Positions 8,795 to 17,586 are shown, counted from the first letter of the stretch. The stretch: DNA of 64,000 nucleotides from Chloroflexota bacterium (GCA_902812345.1 CADDZM010000001.1:1-64000), one strand, 5' to 3'. Numbers and translations are program-made. Notes: a model not told the origin generated them from the letters alone.

Positions 8795-8920
8795 TAAACT
8801 TATCCCAGGTGAGGTGCAAAAGAGCCCATGGAAAATAATTGAACAGTAAAATTTCCGAGTTCCGAACTTAGTAGCATATTGTAACGCGAAAGGATTAAAT
8901 AAACAATTGTTAAACATAAC

Positions 8921-8948
8921 AAAAAGGCAACCCTGAGGCTGCCTTTTC
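8921..8948 (-). terminator. Terminator of clpC
   Basis: AAAAGGCA and TGCCTTTT form an 8-bp stem 25 bases after the clpC stop, with a T-run on the minus strand. Confidence 0.75.
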
Positions 8949-8972
8949 TAATTTTTGCGCTAAAACTTTAGT

Positions 8973-11498
8973 TTACGCTTCAACCGGTTCGCCACCCTCA
9001 GCGTCGGGAGCGGGCAGAGCGCCTGCCGGACCCGCCGGTAAAGCAGCCATTTCGCTTTCCAGCGAAACCGGGATAAGCTTGAACTGGTCGTCTTCTGCGT
9101 CTATGATGACCTTGCTATGCGGCTGAATACTCTGGCTGAGGATACCCTCGGCCAGCCGGTCTTCAAGCTCGTTCTGGATAACGCGGCGTAACGGACGCGC
9201 CCCATACTGCTTGTCGTACCCCTTCTTGGCAATCAGGTCCATGGCCGGTTCGGTAATTTCCAGCGTGATGTCCTGCTCGATAAGCTGGACCTGGACCCGC
9301 TTGAGCAGCAAGTTTACAATCTGGCGAATCTCGGTCGAAGTCAACTGGTGGAAGACAATAATATCGTCAATACGGTTGAGGAACTCTGGCCGGAACATTC
9401 TTTTTAGTTCGTCCCGGACTTTGTTCTGCATGGCCGTGTAGTCGTTCGCAGCTTGCTTCGATTCGTCGGTATTGGTCTTGAAGCCCGGCCCCATACTGTT
9501 GCGGCTGATGAATTCCGCCCCAACGTTCGAGGTCATAATGATAATCGTGTTGCGGAAGTCCACCCGGCGGCCTTTGGCGTCGCTCAAATAGCCGTCTTCC
9601 AGGATTTGCAGCAACATGTTGAAGGCTTCGGGGTGGGCTTTCTCGATTTCGTCGAGCAGCACGACCGAGTAGCTCTTGCGGCGGACCGCTTCGGTTAACT
9701 GGCCGCCTTCTTCGTAGCCGATGTAGCCGGGAGGCGCACCTACCAGACGGCTGACGTTATGGCGTTCCATGAACTCGCTCATGTCTATTTTAATCAGCGA
9801 CTGCTCGCTGCCAAACATGAACTCGGCCAGGGCTTTCGCCAGTTCAGTTTTACCGACACCGGTCGGACCCAGGAACATGAAGGAGCCAATCGGCCGTTTG
9901 GGGTCTTTAACACCCGCGCGGCTGCGCTGGACGGCCTTCGCGATTTTATCAATCGCTTCTTCCTGGCCGATGATGCGTTTGTGCAGTTCCTCGCGCATCT
10001 TAAGCAGGCGTTCGCTTTCCTCGCCCGCGATGCGCATTAGCGGAATGCCGGTCCACATCGAAACGATTTCAGCAATGTCTTCCTCGGTCACGTAAGGCTT
10101 TTCGCCTTCCTGCTGGTTCTCCCACTTGGATTCCATTTCGGTAATCCGTTCGCGGAGGCGGTCTTCGCGGTCCCGCAGGTCAGCCGCTAACTCGAACTGT
10201 TGGGCCGAGATAGCCGCTTCTTTTTCCTTGCGGATGCTGTCCAGCCCGCGCAGGGCTTCTTTCAGGGTTGGCGGACTGCTGCTCCGGTGCATGCGCACGC
10301 GGCTGGCGGACTCGTCAATCAGGTCAATGGCCTTGTCAGGCAGGAAGCGGTCGGTCACATAACGGGCCGCCAGTTCCGCCGCTGCTTTGAGAGCTTCATC
10401 GGTGATAATCAGGCGGTGGTGGTCTTCGTAGCGGCTCTTGATACCCCGTAGAATCTGGACGGTATCTTCAACGCTCGGCTCATCCACCTGGACCGGCTGG
10501 AAACGGCGTTCCAGGGCGGCGTCACGCTCGATATACTTGCGGTACTCGTCGAGGGTCGTCGCGCCGATAGTCTGCAACTCGCCGCGTGAAAGGGCCGGTT
10601 TGAGGATGTTAGCCGCGTCAACCGCGCCTTCCGCCGCGCCCGCCCCTACCAGGGTGTGCAATTCGTCAATAAAAAGGATAGCCCCGGTGTTTTTCACCTC
10701 GGCGACGACCTTTTTAAGGCGTTCTTCAAACTCACCGCGATACTTGGTCCCGGCGACGAGCGCGCCGATATCTAGAGCCAAAAGGCGTTTGTTGAGAAGG
10801 TTTTCCGGCACATCGCCGCTGACGATACGCTGGGCCAGACCTTCCACGATAGCGGTCTTGCCGACGCCCGGTTCCCCGATAAGGGCCGGGTTGTTCTTGG
10901 TACGGCGGGATAGAATCTGAACGACCCGCTCGATTTCTTTTTTACGGCCAATCACCGGGTCCAGCCGGTCCTGGCGGGCCTGTTCGGTCAAGTCCACGCC
11001 CATAGCGTCCACAAAAGGCGTGGCGCTGGACTGTTTGGGCTGGCTGCTGTAGGTGCTCTGGTTGAGAACCTGAATAACCTGCTGGCGGACCTTTTCAAGG
11101 CTGACGCCCAGGCTTTCAAGCACGCCCGCGGCGATGCCTTCTCCTTCGCGGACAAGTCCGAGGAGTAAATGTTCGGTTCCGATATAGTGGTGGTTGAGGC
11201 GTCGCGCTTCGTCAACGGCCAGTTCTATAACTTTTTTAGCGCGTGGCGTCAGACCGATTTCGCCCATTACGGCGCGGTCACCACGACCGATAATAAATTC
11301 AACGGCGGAGCGGACTTTGTGAAGTTCTACCCCCAGATTATTGAGGACGCGGGCCGCAACTCCATCACCCTCGCGCACCAGACCGAGCAACAGGTGTTCG
11401 GTGCCGATATAATTGTGGTTGAAGCGTTGGGCTTCTTCCTGGGCCAGCGTCAGGACCTTGCGAGCCCGTTCAGTAAATTTTTCGAACCTATCTGACAT
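8973..11498 (-). CDS. clpC: ClpC-type AAA+ unfoldase of the Clp protease
   Basis: 841 residues. Two Clp N-repeats (to about 145) bind substrate or adaptors. The first AAA+ module has Walker A GEPGVGKT (208-215) and Walker [15 protein letters not shown]. The linker carries a UVR-like helix ([18 protein letters not shown]), diagnostic of ClpC over ClpB. The second AAA+ module has [14 protein letters not shown] and [16 protein letters not shown] loop downstream of the second module is a candidate ClpP-docking loop. ClpC unfolds proteins into ClpP; no clpP is in the window. The start is the ATG at 11498, preceded by GGGAG. The GTG at 11513 overlaps that ribosome-binding site and is unlikely. The next gene upstream encodes a second copy of the N-domain alone. 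Confidence 0.97.
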   Translation of the reverse strand: MSDRFEKFTERARKVLTLAQEEAQRFNHNYIGTEHLLLGLVREGDGVAARVLNNLGVELHKVRSAVEFIIGRGDRAVMGEIGLTPRAKKVIELAVDEARRLNHHYIGTEHLLLGLVREGEGIAAGVLESLGVSLEKVRQQVIQVLNQSTYSSQPKQSSATPFVDAMGVDLTEQARQDRLDPVIGRKKEIERVVQILSRRTKNNPALIGEPGVGKTAIVEGLAQRIVSGDVPENLLNKRLLALDIGALVAGTKYRGEFEERLKKVVAEVKNTGAILFIDELHTLVGAGAAEGAVDAANILKPALSRGELQTIGATTLDEYRKYIERDAALERRFQPVQVDEPSVEDTVQILRGIKSRYEDHHRLIITDEALKAAAELAARYVTDRFLPDKAIDLIDESASRVRMHRSSSPPTLKEALRGLDSIRKEKEAAISAQQFELAADLRDREDRLRERITEMESKWENQQEGEKPYVTEEDIAEIVSMWTGIPLMRIAGEESERLLKMREELHKRIIGQEEAIDKIAKAVQRSRAGVKDPKRPIGSFMFLGPTGVGKTELAKALAEFMFGSEQSLIKIDMSEFMERHNVSRLVGAPPGYIGYEEGGQLTEAVRRKSYSVVLLDEIEKAHPEAFNMLLQILEDGYLSDAKGRRVDFRNTIIIMTSNVGAEFISRNSMGPGFKTNTDESKQAANDYTAMQNKVRDELKRMFRPEFLNRIDDIIVFHQLTSTEIRQIVNLLLKRVQVQLIEQDITLEITEPAMDLIAKKGYDKQYGARPLRRVIQNELEDRLAEGILSQSIQPHSKVIIDAEDDQFKLIPVSLESEMAALPAGPAGALPAPDAEGGEPVEA

Positions 11499-12064
11499 AG
11501 ATTTCTCTCCCACTAGAGTTAACAGGCAATTTTGCCCTGCCTTCCGCCTTGCTAAGGCCTAGCACAAGCAAACGAATGAATCCAGTTATTGAGATTTGTT
11601 TTTCAAAAAGTGTCCAGCTTTTTGCGATTAAAAAGGCTTTCTACTGTAGAACTTGGCTTTACTTTGAGAATTTCTAAATGGCTGTGTTTACTATAGAAAG
11701 AGGCTAAAAGGAAAAATGGTGTTGGCCCTTTTCCACTCCTGGAACAAGCCCTTTGCTTCAATCAACATCGGTTAAAGTGTTCTTAAGGCTTATTTCAGGT
11801 ATTGTACCACAACTGTAAACAAACTTCCGGGCTGCTTTGTTAGTAAAGTGTTAGAAACAAATCATCTTTGGAAACAGAGTATGGTGCAAATCACCCGGTT
11901 TGCCAGGAGGCCTTGCTCCTTTATTTTCTCGCAAGAAACGTTCCTTTACCAGAGGCTAATAGGTGTTTTCGTCTGCTACTTTAGGCCCTTTTTTTTGTGC
12001 TTACCGCCGGGCATCCTTCTGGCGCAAGCCGCTCTTTTATTAAAACGGCCAAACGGTGGAAAGG
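11499..12064. other. 566-base intergenic region upstream of clpC
   Basis: AT-rich, with stop codons in all frames apart from short spurious frames. It must hold the clpC promoter, but I see no convincing -35/-10 pair. A near-palindrome CTTGCTAAGGCCTAGCACAAG at 11548-11568 and GGCAA-tt-TTGCC at 11525-11536 lie within 70 bases of the clpC start and could be operators. Neither matches CIRCE, CtsR or HAIR consensus. I find no RNA gene. Confidence 0.4.
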
Positions 12065-12538
12065 TTAATTGCCATTTTGGTCAATAGTCTGCTTAACCCG
12101 CTGGCGCGTTTCTTCCAGTTCGACATTCAGGCTTTTAAGTACCCCGGCGGCGATGCCTTCACCCTCAGCCACCAGGCCCAAAAGAAGGTGTTCCGGGCCG
12201 ATATAATCACAGTTCATTAGTCGCGCTTGGTCAAAGGTCAACTCGATAACTGTTCTGGCACGTGGCGTTAAGCCGATTTCGCCCATTACGGCGCGGTCGC
12301 CACGACCGATAATAAACTCGACGGCGGAGCGGATTTTTAGAAGCGGCACACCCATATCGGTTAAGATTTGCGCGGCCATGCTGGTATCGTCCCGCGTCAG
12401 GCCGAGCAAGATATGTTCGGTGCCTATGAAGCGCTGATTGTGGCGTTGGGCTTCTTCCTGCGCTCGCGTCAGAACTTTGCGAGCGCTTTCGTTATATTTT
12501 TCGAACCTGTCTGGAAATTTGTTGAGTCTGTCTGGCAT
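12065..12538 (-). CDS. Stand-alone Clp N-domain protein (ClpC N-terminus paralogue)
   Basis: 157 residues made only of two Clp N-repeats (ARKVLTRAQEEAQRHNQRFI and [15 protein letters not shown]), with no AAA+ module. It closely copies the N-terminus of the neighbouring ClpC, and the DNA itself is very similar around GCCCATTACGGCGCGGTC, pointing to tandem duplication and trimming. It keeps AAGGGG before its ATG, so it is expressed rather than a remnant. Known family: ClpC N-domains bind adaptors and substrates. A free copy could act as an adaptor, a decoy or a regulator of ClpC; that role is inference. Confidence 0.88.
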   Translation of the reverse strand: MPDRLNKFPDRFEKYNESARKVLTRAQEEAQRHNQRFIGTEHILLGLTRDDTSMAAQILTDMGVPLLKIRSAVEFIIGRGDRAVMGEIGLTPRARTVIELTFDQARLMNCDYIGPEHLLLGLVAEGEGIAAGVLKSLNVELEETRQRVKQTIDQNGN

Positions 12539-12630
12539 AAGTTCCCCTTTCTTTAGTTCACTCTCCTTGCACTTTCCTTATTGATTCAAGTATACCTCGC
12601 TTATAAAATTATGAAACATATTACAGGATA

Positions 12631-12658
12631 TTGACATATCAAAATGACGTGCTAAAAT
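12631..12658 (+). promoter_or_regulatory. Promoter of the ArsR-type regulator
   Basis: TTGACA (12631-12636), a 16-base spacer and TAAAAT (12653-12658). A strong sigma-70-type promoter about 65 bases before the TTG start. Confidence 0.75.
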
Positions 12659-12694
12659 TACAGCACGTAATAAAAATGCTTTACGTGTTGTAAA
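12647..12694. promoter_or_regulatory. Two inverted-repeat operator candidates over the regulator promoter
   Basis: ACGTGCT (12647-12653) and AGCACGT (12662-12668) form a perfect 7-bp-arm inverted repeat that covers the -10. A second, TTTAC-N5-GTAAA, is at 12680-12694. Placement over the -10 and transcript start fits autorepression by the encoded winged-helix protein. Confidence 0.65.
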
Positions 12695-12723
12695 AGTAGT
12701 ATACCAAGAATTGGAAAGAGAAT

Positions 12724-13359
12724 TTGGCCGACCTGACAAAAGACACCGAAGAATTGCCGATTTTGCCGAACGATGTACCGGTAACGATGCCTGAATTGCC
12801 CTTGCGCCTGACGATTAACACGTTTGAGCAATTCAAGGCAATAAGTGACCCGATGCGGATGCGAATTTTACGCATTATCCAGCATCAACCGGCGACCGCA
12901 AAGCAACTGGCCGACCGCCTGGAGGCAACGCCTGGGGCCATCGGCCATCACCTGAACGTGCTTGAAACGGCAGGACTGGCCCAGGTGGTAGCTTTGCGGG
13001 TAACACGAGGCATTATCGCCCGGTACTACACCCGGACAGCCCGGGTTTTTATATACGAAATGCCCCAGGAGTTTTTTGAGCCGGGTACGGTTAGCCTTGA
13101 GTTTTTGACCGATGCCCGTGACGAACTGGCCGACGCTACCCTGGACTATAAGGAAGACACTACCGTTTATAGCGGCTTTCCGCACGCCCGGCTTTCCAAA
13201 GAAAGAGCAGACGAGTTCTCGGCCCGGTTGCAAAACCTGGCCGACGAATTTTTGCAAGAGCCGGACGACCCGGAGGGCGAAGTTTACGGGCTGTCTATAG
13301 CCTTGTTTAAAGCCCCGGCCTGGCAGACTCTAATCAAAGATAAAGATAAAGAAGAATAA
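12724..13359 (+). CDS. ArsR-type winged helix-turn-helix transcriptional regulator
   Basis: 211 residues. The HTH region (about 40-105) reads PMRMRILRIIQHQPATAKQL, then PGAIGHHLNVLETAGL, the recognition-helix pattern of ArsR/HTH_20 proteins. No metal-binding CxC motif is visible in the helix, so a metal is not indicated as ligand. The C-terminal half is acidic and of unknown fold. Translation starts at TTG with GAAAGAG upstream. Palindromes over its own promoter suggest autoregulation. The MFS exporter follows 155 bases downstream and may be its target, as in many regulator-transporter pairs. Confidence 0.85.
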   Translation: MADLTKDTEELPILPNDVPVTMPELPLRLTINTFEQFKAISDPMRMRILRIIQHQPATAKQLADRLEATPGAIGHHLNVLETAGLAQVVALRVTRGIIARYYTRTARVFIYEMPQEFFEPGTVSLEFLTDARDELADATLDYKEDTTVYSGFPHARLSKERADEFSARLQNLADEFLQEPDDPEGEVYGLSIALFKAPAWQTLIKDKDKEE

Positions 13360-13374
13360 AAAGAAGAATAATTT

Positions 13375-13450
13375 GACTTTCACTTTCGAACCGGAAAACC
13401 TTCAGGATATAAGAAAACCCATAATAAGTGTTTCAACTGAAAGTCCTGAA
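13375..13450. repeat. Hairpin repeat element, copy A
   Basis: GACTTTCA (13375-13382) pairs with TGAAAGTC (13438-13445). Within the loop TTCAGGA (13401) is complementary to TCCTGAA (13444-13450), which overlaps the 3' arm. It shares GAAAAC, CAGGATA, GTTTCAA and GAAAGTCCT in the same order with copy B at 17.6 kb. It lies between the regulator and the MFS gene and is non-coding. Confidence 0.6.
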
Positions 13451-13514
13451 TAAGTAACGCAGTAGCAATTTAACCGGAATTCCCCGGTCCTGTTTGTAAA
13501 ATGGGGGTTTATTT

Positions 13515-14816
13515 ATGCATGCAAAATTTACCGGTCTCTGGCGGCACCCCGACTTTCTAAAACTCTGGTCGGGTGAAACTATTTCTCTTTTCGGGACGCA
13601 GATAACAGCCCTGGCCCTGCCGCTCACCGCCGCCCTGGTCCTGAAGGTAAGCCCGGCGGAGATGGGTTTCCTGGCTACGGTGGAATTTTTGCCGTTTTTA
13701 TTTTTGAGCCTGTTCGCCGGGGTTTGGGTGGATCGCCTGACCCGCCGCCCTATCCTCATTATTGCCGATATCGGGCGGGGTATATTGCTCGGAACGATAC
13801 AGGCCGCTTTCTTCCTGAACGTTCTAAGTATCGAACTGCTCTATGTGGTCGGCCTTTTAACCGGGGTAATGACGGTCTTTTTCGACTTAGCCTATATGTC
13901 GTATCTCCCGGCCCTGATCGAGCGGGGCCAGCTTGTCGAGGGTAACGGCAAGCTGGAAATCAGCCGTTCGACAGCTCAGATAAGTGGACCGGGCCTTGCG
14001 GGGGCGCTGGTCCAGCTTGTATCTGGTCCGGTGGCGATACTGCTAGACGCTATTTCTTATTTCGTCTCGGCTTTATTTATCGGCCTGATTAAAAAGCCGG
14101 AAGTCAAGGAGGTGCGTCCTTTCACCCACAAGAAAAGTATCTGGCGCGAGATTGGTGAGGGACTGGGTGTAGTCTTTGGCAATCCTATTTTACGCTCAAT
14201 CGCGGCGTGTACCGGAACCAATAATTTTTTCAGTAATATTCTTATGGTCGTCTTTACCCTGTATATGGTTAACGAATTGCGGCTCGAACCGGCCGTTATT
14301 GGACTTATTTTTGCAATTAGCAGCATCGGTTCGTTAGTGGGAGCTTTTGGAGCCAACCGGGCCGCCCTACGCTTTGGCCTTGGTTGGGCTATCATCGGTT
14401 CGTCAGCCATAAGTTTTATAGATTTACTAATTCCGCTAACCGGCCCTGGCAGCCCGCTGACCATTCCGTTTTTAATTGTGGCTTTATTTTTAGCTACTTT
14501 AGGTTCTACTGTTTACAACATCAACCAGGTCAGTTTGCGGCAGGCGATTACACCCGACCGCCTGCAAGGCCGCATGAACGCCAGCATGCGCTTTGTGGTC
14601 TGGGGCACTATCCCGGTCGGCTCTTTGATTGGTGGTTTTTTAGGGCAAACCTTCGGCCTGCGCGCCACCCTCTTAATCGGCGCGTTAGGCGTGTCGCTGT
14701 CCTTTTTGTGGGTTCTATTTTCGCCGGTCCGCCATCTCAAGGAGCAGCCCAAACCGCTCGAGGAAGAAGCCGTTGACGAGCTCGAAACTCTTACCCTCAC
14801 CTCTAACGGCCAGTAA
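13515..14816 (+). CDS. MFS transporter, EntS-like drug/siderophore exporter type
   Basis: 433 residues with about 12 hydrophobic segments and the MFS loop motif after helix 2 (GVWVDRLTRRPILI). The opening FTGLWRHPDFLKLWSGETISLFGTQ is typical of the EntS/MFS_3 group of exporters. The inner-membrane substrate is unknown. GGGGG lies ten bases before the ATG. It follows an ArsR-type regulator in the same direction and ends at a strong terminator, so the two form a likely regulator-exporter unit. Confidence 0.9.
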   Translation: MHAKFTGLWRHPDFLKLWSGETISLFGTQITALALPLTAALVLKVSPAEMGFLATVEFLPFLFLSLFAGVWVDRLTRRPILIIADIGRGILLGTIQAAFFLNVLSIELLYVVGLLTGVMTVFFDLAYMSYLPALIERGQLVEGNGKLEISRSTAQISGPGLAGALVQLVSGPVAILLDAISYFVSALFIGLIKKPEVKEVRPFTHKKSIWREIGEGLGVVFGNPILRSIAACTGTNNFFSNILMVVFTLYMVNELRLEPAVIGLIFAISSIGSLVGAFGANRAALRFGLGWAIIGSSAISFIDLLIPLTGPGSPLTIPFLIVALFLATLGSTVYNINQVSLRQAITPDRLQGRMNASMRFVVWGTIPVGSLIGGFLGQTFGLRATLLIGALGVSLSFLWVLFSPVRHLKEQPKPLEEEAVDELETLTLTSNGQ

Positions 14817-14851
14817 AGAAAAATTCCCACTACGTCTTTAGGTTTTACTTC

Positions 14852-14894
14852 AATAAAAGGCAGGGCCAGTTCTTCACCGGCCCTGCCTTTTATT
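14852..14894. terminator. Bidirectional terminator between MFS gene and rpsA
   Basis: AATAAAAGGCAGGGCC and GGCCCTGCCTTTTATT form a perfect 16-bp stem with T-runs on both strands, between convergent genes. Confidence 0.9.
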
Positions 14895-14908
14895 TTACTT
14901 AGAAACGA

Positions 14909-16186
14909 CTAGGCGGAAGCGCCGACCGCTTCTTTCTCGCGTTCTGCCTCGGCTTCGACGGTGCCGTCGTAGTCAGGAGCGGCCTTGCGGATGGAAAGAC
15001 CCATCCGGCGGCGCTGCGGGTCGAGGGTTAACAGGCGGACGTTTACCACGTCGCCTTCCTTAACCACGCTGCTGGGGTGCTGCACCCGCTCTTCCGAAAG
15101 CTCGGAGACGTGGATTAAGCCTTCGATGCCGTCCGCAATGCGGGCGAAAGCGCCGAAGTTCGCCACCTGGGTAATGGTAGCCTCCAGGATTTGGCCCGGC
15201 GTGTAGGTCGCGGCAATCTGGCTCCAGGGCTCGGCCTGAGTCCGTTTGATTGACAGGGCGACTTTCTTGCGGTTCTCGTCCACGTTCAACACGTAGACTT
15301 TAATCCGGTCGCCCGGTTTAACCAGTTCGCCCGGATGGTTGACGCGGCTCCACGACATTTCACTAAGGTGGACCAAACCGTCAAGGCCGCCGATGTCCAC
15401 GAAAGCGCCAAAGTCGCAAATGGTTGTAACCACCCCGTCGCGGACCTGTCCGGCTTCCAGTTCGGTGAGCAGGCGTTCTTTCTGAGCGTCACGCTTCTCC
15501 TGGGTGGCCTGGCGTTCCGAGAGAATCAGGCGGTTGCGGCCCCGGTCAATTTCGATAATCTTGAGCGGGATTTTGGTGCCCACCAGGCGGGCCAGTTCGG
15601 CTTGCTTGACAGCGTCCGGGCCGTTACCGATGCCGCTAACCTGGGAACTCGGTACAAAACCGCGCACCCCATCCAATTCAACCAGCAGACCGCCTTTGTT
15701 GAAGCCGACGACCTCTCCCTGGACGATTTCGTTCGCTTCGGAAAGAACCTGCAAATTGCGCCAGACTTTTTCAAGGCGAGCTTTATCAACCGATAGGACG
15801 GTATAACCTTCCTGGTTCTGGGACTGTACTACAAATACCAGCAGCGAGTCGCCGATGTGCAAGCCTTCGACTTCCTCGGCGCTGAGCGTCTGGAACTCGC
15901 GGTTGGGCACGATACCTTCGCTTTTAGAGCCGATATCTACCAGCATTTCCTCGTGGTCCTTGAACATTACGGTTCCTTCCAGAACCTGTCCATATTCAAA
16001 GGTACGCGGGCGGCTGGCCGGGTCGTTAAGCAACTGTTCCATCAAGGAAACCGGGCCGGTTTCGTCCAGTTCAACTGTAACAGTGGGCAAAGCCTGCCCG
16101 CTGACTTCTGGCAGGGTAACCTGTTCCGAATCGGTGGAAGCGCCGGCTTCGTGGGGATTGGTAACAATTTCTTCGATACTATTCAT
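14909..16186 (-). CDS. rpsA: 30S ribosomal protein S1 homologue (four S1 domains)
   Basis: 425 residues with four S1 RNA-binding repeats starting near 63, 148, 235 and 320; for example GQVRDGVVTTICDFGAFVDI and GQILEATITQVANFGAFARI. Four repeats, rather than the six of E. coli, is normal for many non-proteobacterial S1 proteins. The N-terminal 60 residues and the acidic Ala/Glu tail are low complexity. It assists mRNA binding by the small subunit. Transcription is likely from the strong promoter at 16405-16433, giving a leader of about 210 bases that can fold into two nested stems; autoregulation through it is plausible. Confidence 0.94.
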   Translation of the reverse strand: MNSIEEIVTNPHEAGASTDSEQVTLPEVSGQALPTVTVELDETGPVSLMEQLLNDPASRPRTFEYGQVLEGTVMFKDHEEMLVDIGSKSEGIVPNREFQTLSAEEVEGLHIGDSLLVFVVQSQNQEGYTVLSVDKARLEKVWRNLQVLSEANEIVQGEVVGFNKGGLLVELDGVRGFVPSSQVSGIGNGPDAVKQAELARLVGTKIPLKIIEIDRGRNRLILSERQATQEKRDAQKERLLTELEAGQVRDGVVTTICDFGAFVDIGGLDGLVHLSEMSWSRVNHPGELVKPGDRIKVYVLNVDENRKKVALSIKRTQAEPWSQIAATYTPGQILEATITQVANFGAFARIADGIEGLIHVSELSEERVQHPSSVVKEGDVVNVRLLTLDPQRRRMGLSIRKAAPDYDGTVEAEAEREKEAVGASA

Positions 16187-16270
16187 GCCTTAAAAATTAC
16201 CTCTTATCAAATTTGAGACGAACTTAAACTGGCTGGCGGGCGTGTTTGGGATTTGCCCGGTCCTTTAGCT

Positions 16271-16379
16271 GCGTTTTGAATGAATGGGGGAATAGGTCCA
16301 GCCATAACACACAATCAAGCTTGCCCGGCATTTCCGTGTGGTAAGCCAGCGAAGCAAGCTTGACAGAGGCTCAAAACGC
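16271..16379 (-). ncRNA. Foldable 5' leader of rpsA
   Basis: Outer arms GCGTTTTGA (16271-16279) and TCAAAACGC (16371-16379) enclose inner arms TCAAGCTTGC (16315-16324) and GCAAGCTTGA (16354-16363). Both pairings are perfect (9 and 10 bp). The structure sits inside the transcript between the promoter and the start codon. It has no T-run, so it is not a plain terminator. Ribosomal-protein leaders often bind their own product, but no known leader family is recognised here. Confidence 0.6.
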
Positions 16380-16404
16380 CCAGATTATTCTATCTCAGAA
16401 GGGT

Positions 16405-16433
16405 ATTATACTCCTTTGAGGTCAGCATGGCAA
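16405..16433 (-). promoter_or_regulatory. Promoter of rpsA
   Basis: On the minus strand TTGCCA, a 17-base spacer, then TATAAT: the best -35/-10 pair in the window, ahead of the rpsA leader. Confidence 0.8.
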
Positions 16434-16461
16434 GGCAAAATTATGTAAACTAAAAGTAGCT

Positions 16462-16483
16462 CTTAGCCTTTAAAAGGGCTAAG
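16462..16483 (-). terminator. Possible terminator downstream of the acidic protein gene
   Basis: CTTAGCC and GGCTAAG form a 7-bp stem. On the minus strand a short T-run follows nine bases later. It separates the upstream gene from the rpsA promoter, but the U-tract is weak. Confidence 0.4.
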
Positions 16484-16543
16484 GCCGGTTGCCGCTAATA
16501 AAGATAGGAAAAAGCCGATTTTGACCGGTTAACAAGAAAAAAC

Positions 16544-16936
16544 TCAGGTTAAATCTTCGTCCTCATCTAAATCTTCGTCGTCAAGGTCGTCTTCATCTAA
16601 ATCTTCCAGGTCATCCTCGTCATCGAGGTCTCCCTCGGTATCTTCGTCCAGGTAGGGGTCTTCATCGGTAAAGAAGCCCATTTCGGTCCCGGTATAGACC
16701 CAGACGTTGAGGTCTTCGCGTTTTACCGTCGCGCTGGCAACCAGGGTGGTATCTATTTCATCAATAACGCCTGCTACCTCGGTCTCGCTCAATTCTCGTT
16801 CGAGGACAATCGTGGCGTAGACTTTCTCGGTCGCGAAATGCAGGTCTACCCGCCCGATGCGAGTGTCCTGGTCCATTATGGTGTAACCTTCGCTGCTGTT
16901 CGTCCGAAATTGCCGCATGAAAACGTAAAGGCTCAT
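16544..16936 (-). CDS. Conserved-looking small protein with acidic tail, function unknown
   Basis: 130 residues. The first 90 look folded, with alternating hydrophobic strands (RVDLHFATEKVYATIVLERE). The last 35 are almost entirely Asp, Glu and Leu. I do not recognise the family. AAGGAG ten bases before the ATG supports real translation. It lies between a NYN nuclease gene and rpsA on the same strand. The acidic tail could bind basic partners such as ribosomal or nucleoid proteins; that is a guess. Confidence 0.7.
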   Translation of the reverse strand: MSLYVFMRQFRTNSSEGYTIMDQDTRIGRVDLHFATEKVYATIVLERELSETEVAGVIDEIDTTLVASATVKREDLNVWVYTGTEMGFFTDEDPYLDEDTEGDLDDEDDLEDLDEDDLDDEDLDEDEDLT

Positions 16937-17050
16937 ACCGGGTTTCTCCTTCGCTGTTTTGAGAGCAGATAAAGCTGCGAACTTGCCGTGCTATTGAGCT
17001 AAAGGGTAGCACAGTCGAGGAACCTTGTCCAGAACGAACGGTTTTCCTAT

Positions 17051-17575
17051 TTACCAGTAGACATCGTCACCGGGGCCTTTTTTTCGGCTGTTTTTGGGGA
17101 GACGTTTGGCCGGGCCGCGTTTTTTGGTGGAATTGTTCCAGCCGGAGCCATCTTCGTCCTGAGCGGGGGTCTGCTGCCTGGCTTTGTTGTGGCTCTGACG
17201 TCTCTTGAGGTTGCCGGAACTTTGCCCGGCCTCGCGGGCGGCGTCTTTCAGTTCCCAGTCTCGTGAAATTACCTTGACTTCTTGCTCGTTGGAGTAGGTG
17301 AGGACCAACCGCTTGATAACATCATCGGCGGTTTCGCCCAGTTTGCTATAGACTATGACCAGGCGGCCCCGGCGCTGGCGGGTTTCCACAGGCTGGCCGC
17401 CCTGGTGTCCATCAAAGACAATCGTAATCGAGCGGGCATTTTTAAGACCGGCGGCGTTGTCCACCCGTTTGATAACCCCTTCGCGGGCGTACTCCAACCC
17501 GTGGCGCATAAACATGGCCAGTTCCGGGTCGGTCTTCATCAGGTTGTAGCCGTCAATAATAAAATGCCAGGTCAT
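17051..17575 (-). CDS. NYN-domain ribonuclease, YacP/Rae1 family
   Basis: 174 residues. The NYN (PIN-like) fold is shown by FIIDGYNLMKT at the N-terminus, ITIVFDGHQGG, IVYSKLGETADDVIKRLV and VKVISRDWELKDAAR, which supply the acidic metal-binding residues (Asp8, the DG of VFDG, DD and D of SRDW). Bacillus Rae1 is a ribosome-associated endoribonuclease of this family. The basic 55-residue C-terminal tail (KKRGPAKRLPKNSRKKGPG) likely binds RNA. Its leader region contains hairpin element copy B. Confidence 0.87.
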   Translation of the reverse strand: MTWHFIIDGYNLMKTDPELAMFMRHGLEYAREGVIKRVDNAAGLKNARSITIVFDGHQGGQPVETRQRRGRLVIVYSKLGETADDVIKRLVLTYSNEQEVKVISRDWELKDAAREAGQSSGNLKRRQSHNKARQQTPAQDEDGSGWNNSTKKRGPAKRLPKNSRKKGPGDDVYW

Positions 17576-17586
17576 ATCTTTATCAC

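Noticed and set aside
11848-12087. Open frame of 79 codons on the plus strand in the clpC upstream region
   Set aside because: No ribosome-binding site, Cys/Phe-rich composition, and it overlaps the end of the Clp N-domain gene.
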